From NCBI RefSeq assembly GCF_021602585.1, contig NZ_BQIP01000004.1, positions 62,001 to 126,000 on the forward strand: a DNA stretch of 64,000 nt, given 5' to 3'. The number at the start of each line of letters is the position of its first letter. Position 1 is the stretch's first letter. Below, piece after piece: positions 63,996 through 64,000 of this stretch. The translations under genes and the position numbers were made by a program. This DNA comes from Pseudomonas faucium. GTDB lineage: Bacteria; Pseudomonadota; Gammaproteobacteria; Pseudomonadales; Pseudomonadaceae. The notes under the pieces were generated by a model. That model was not told where the DNA came from and made no database searches. It was given only the letters and a program-made list of their open reading frames with translations.

Positions 63996-64000
63996 CAACC
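63992..64000 (+). CDS. ccoP: Start of ccoP, cut by the window edge
   Basis: Only three codons (M-T-T) are visible. The ATG at 63992 overlaps the ccoQ stop and has AGGAG about ten bases upstream. CcoP, the di-haem subunit III, is expected here from the conserved ccoNOQP order. Confidence 0.6.

Overview
The window is GC-rich Pseudomonas DNA. The PvdS-type sigma factor, PvdL-type synthetase, cbb3 oxidase order and REP-like inverted repeats point to the P. putida group. This is inferred from gene content and family knowledge; no search was run.

Most of the window is a fluorescent-siderophore (pyoverdine) locus in three blocks. Block 1 (+ strand, 1-12933) is the end of the assembly line: a 5'-truncated synthetase (Ser, Thr) followed by a 2847-aa synthetase (D-Ser, then a hydroxyornithine-type residue, then thioesterase). 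A hormone-sensitive-lipase-type esterase and a convergent TonB-dependent receptor with an N-terminal signalling domain follow. Block 2 (- strand, 31884-17024) is pvdH, then a 3399-aa synthetase that ends in a fused Fe(II)/2-oxoglutarate hydroxylase, then a 1025-aa synthetase with a degenerate condensation-like (interface) domain and an Asp-type adenylation domain. Together they form a split module for beta-hydroxyaspartate. Block 3 (44016-58922) is pvdL (acyl-Glu-D-Tyr-Dab, the chromophore precursor), the divergent pvdS sigma gene with a Fur-box promoter, and an IucB/PvdYII-like acetyltransferase. Read as a whole the line suggests acyl-Glu-D-Tyr-Dab / D-Ser-(Lys or Orn-like)-OHAsp / (unseen modules?) / Ser-Thr-D-Ser-cyclo-hydroxyornithine. 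PvdS-type iron-starvation boxes (TAAAT-N16-CGT or close variants) precede pvdH, the 3399-aa synthetase, pvdL and the acetyltransferase.

Between blocks 2 and 3 (32104-43863) lie genes for periplasmic redox chemistry: a QseBC/DsbRS-like two-component system, a five-gene molybdenum-hydroxylase operon (molybdopterin subunit, 2Fe-2S subunit, tri-haem cytochrome c, XdhC-type and MobA-type cofactor proteins), and divergently a dsbD - LGT/TlpA fusion - dsbG operon. Candidate PmrA/QseB-type tandem TTAA boxes precede both the regulator gene and dsbD.

The right end (58987-64000) is core genome: a solute-binding protein, a DnaQ-like exonuclease, ppnP, a KANL3/TEX30-type hydrolase, and the start of a ccoNOQP cbb3 oxidase operon with an Anr/FNR box placed inside the hydrolase gene. 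Five perfect inverted-repeat pairs (26 to 65 bp arms) sit at gene 3' ends. No tRNA, rRNA, CRISPR array or insertion sequence was seen.
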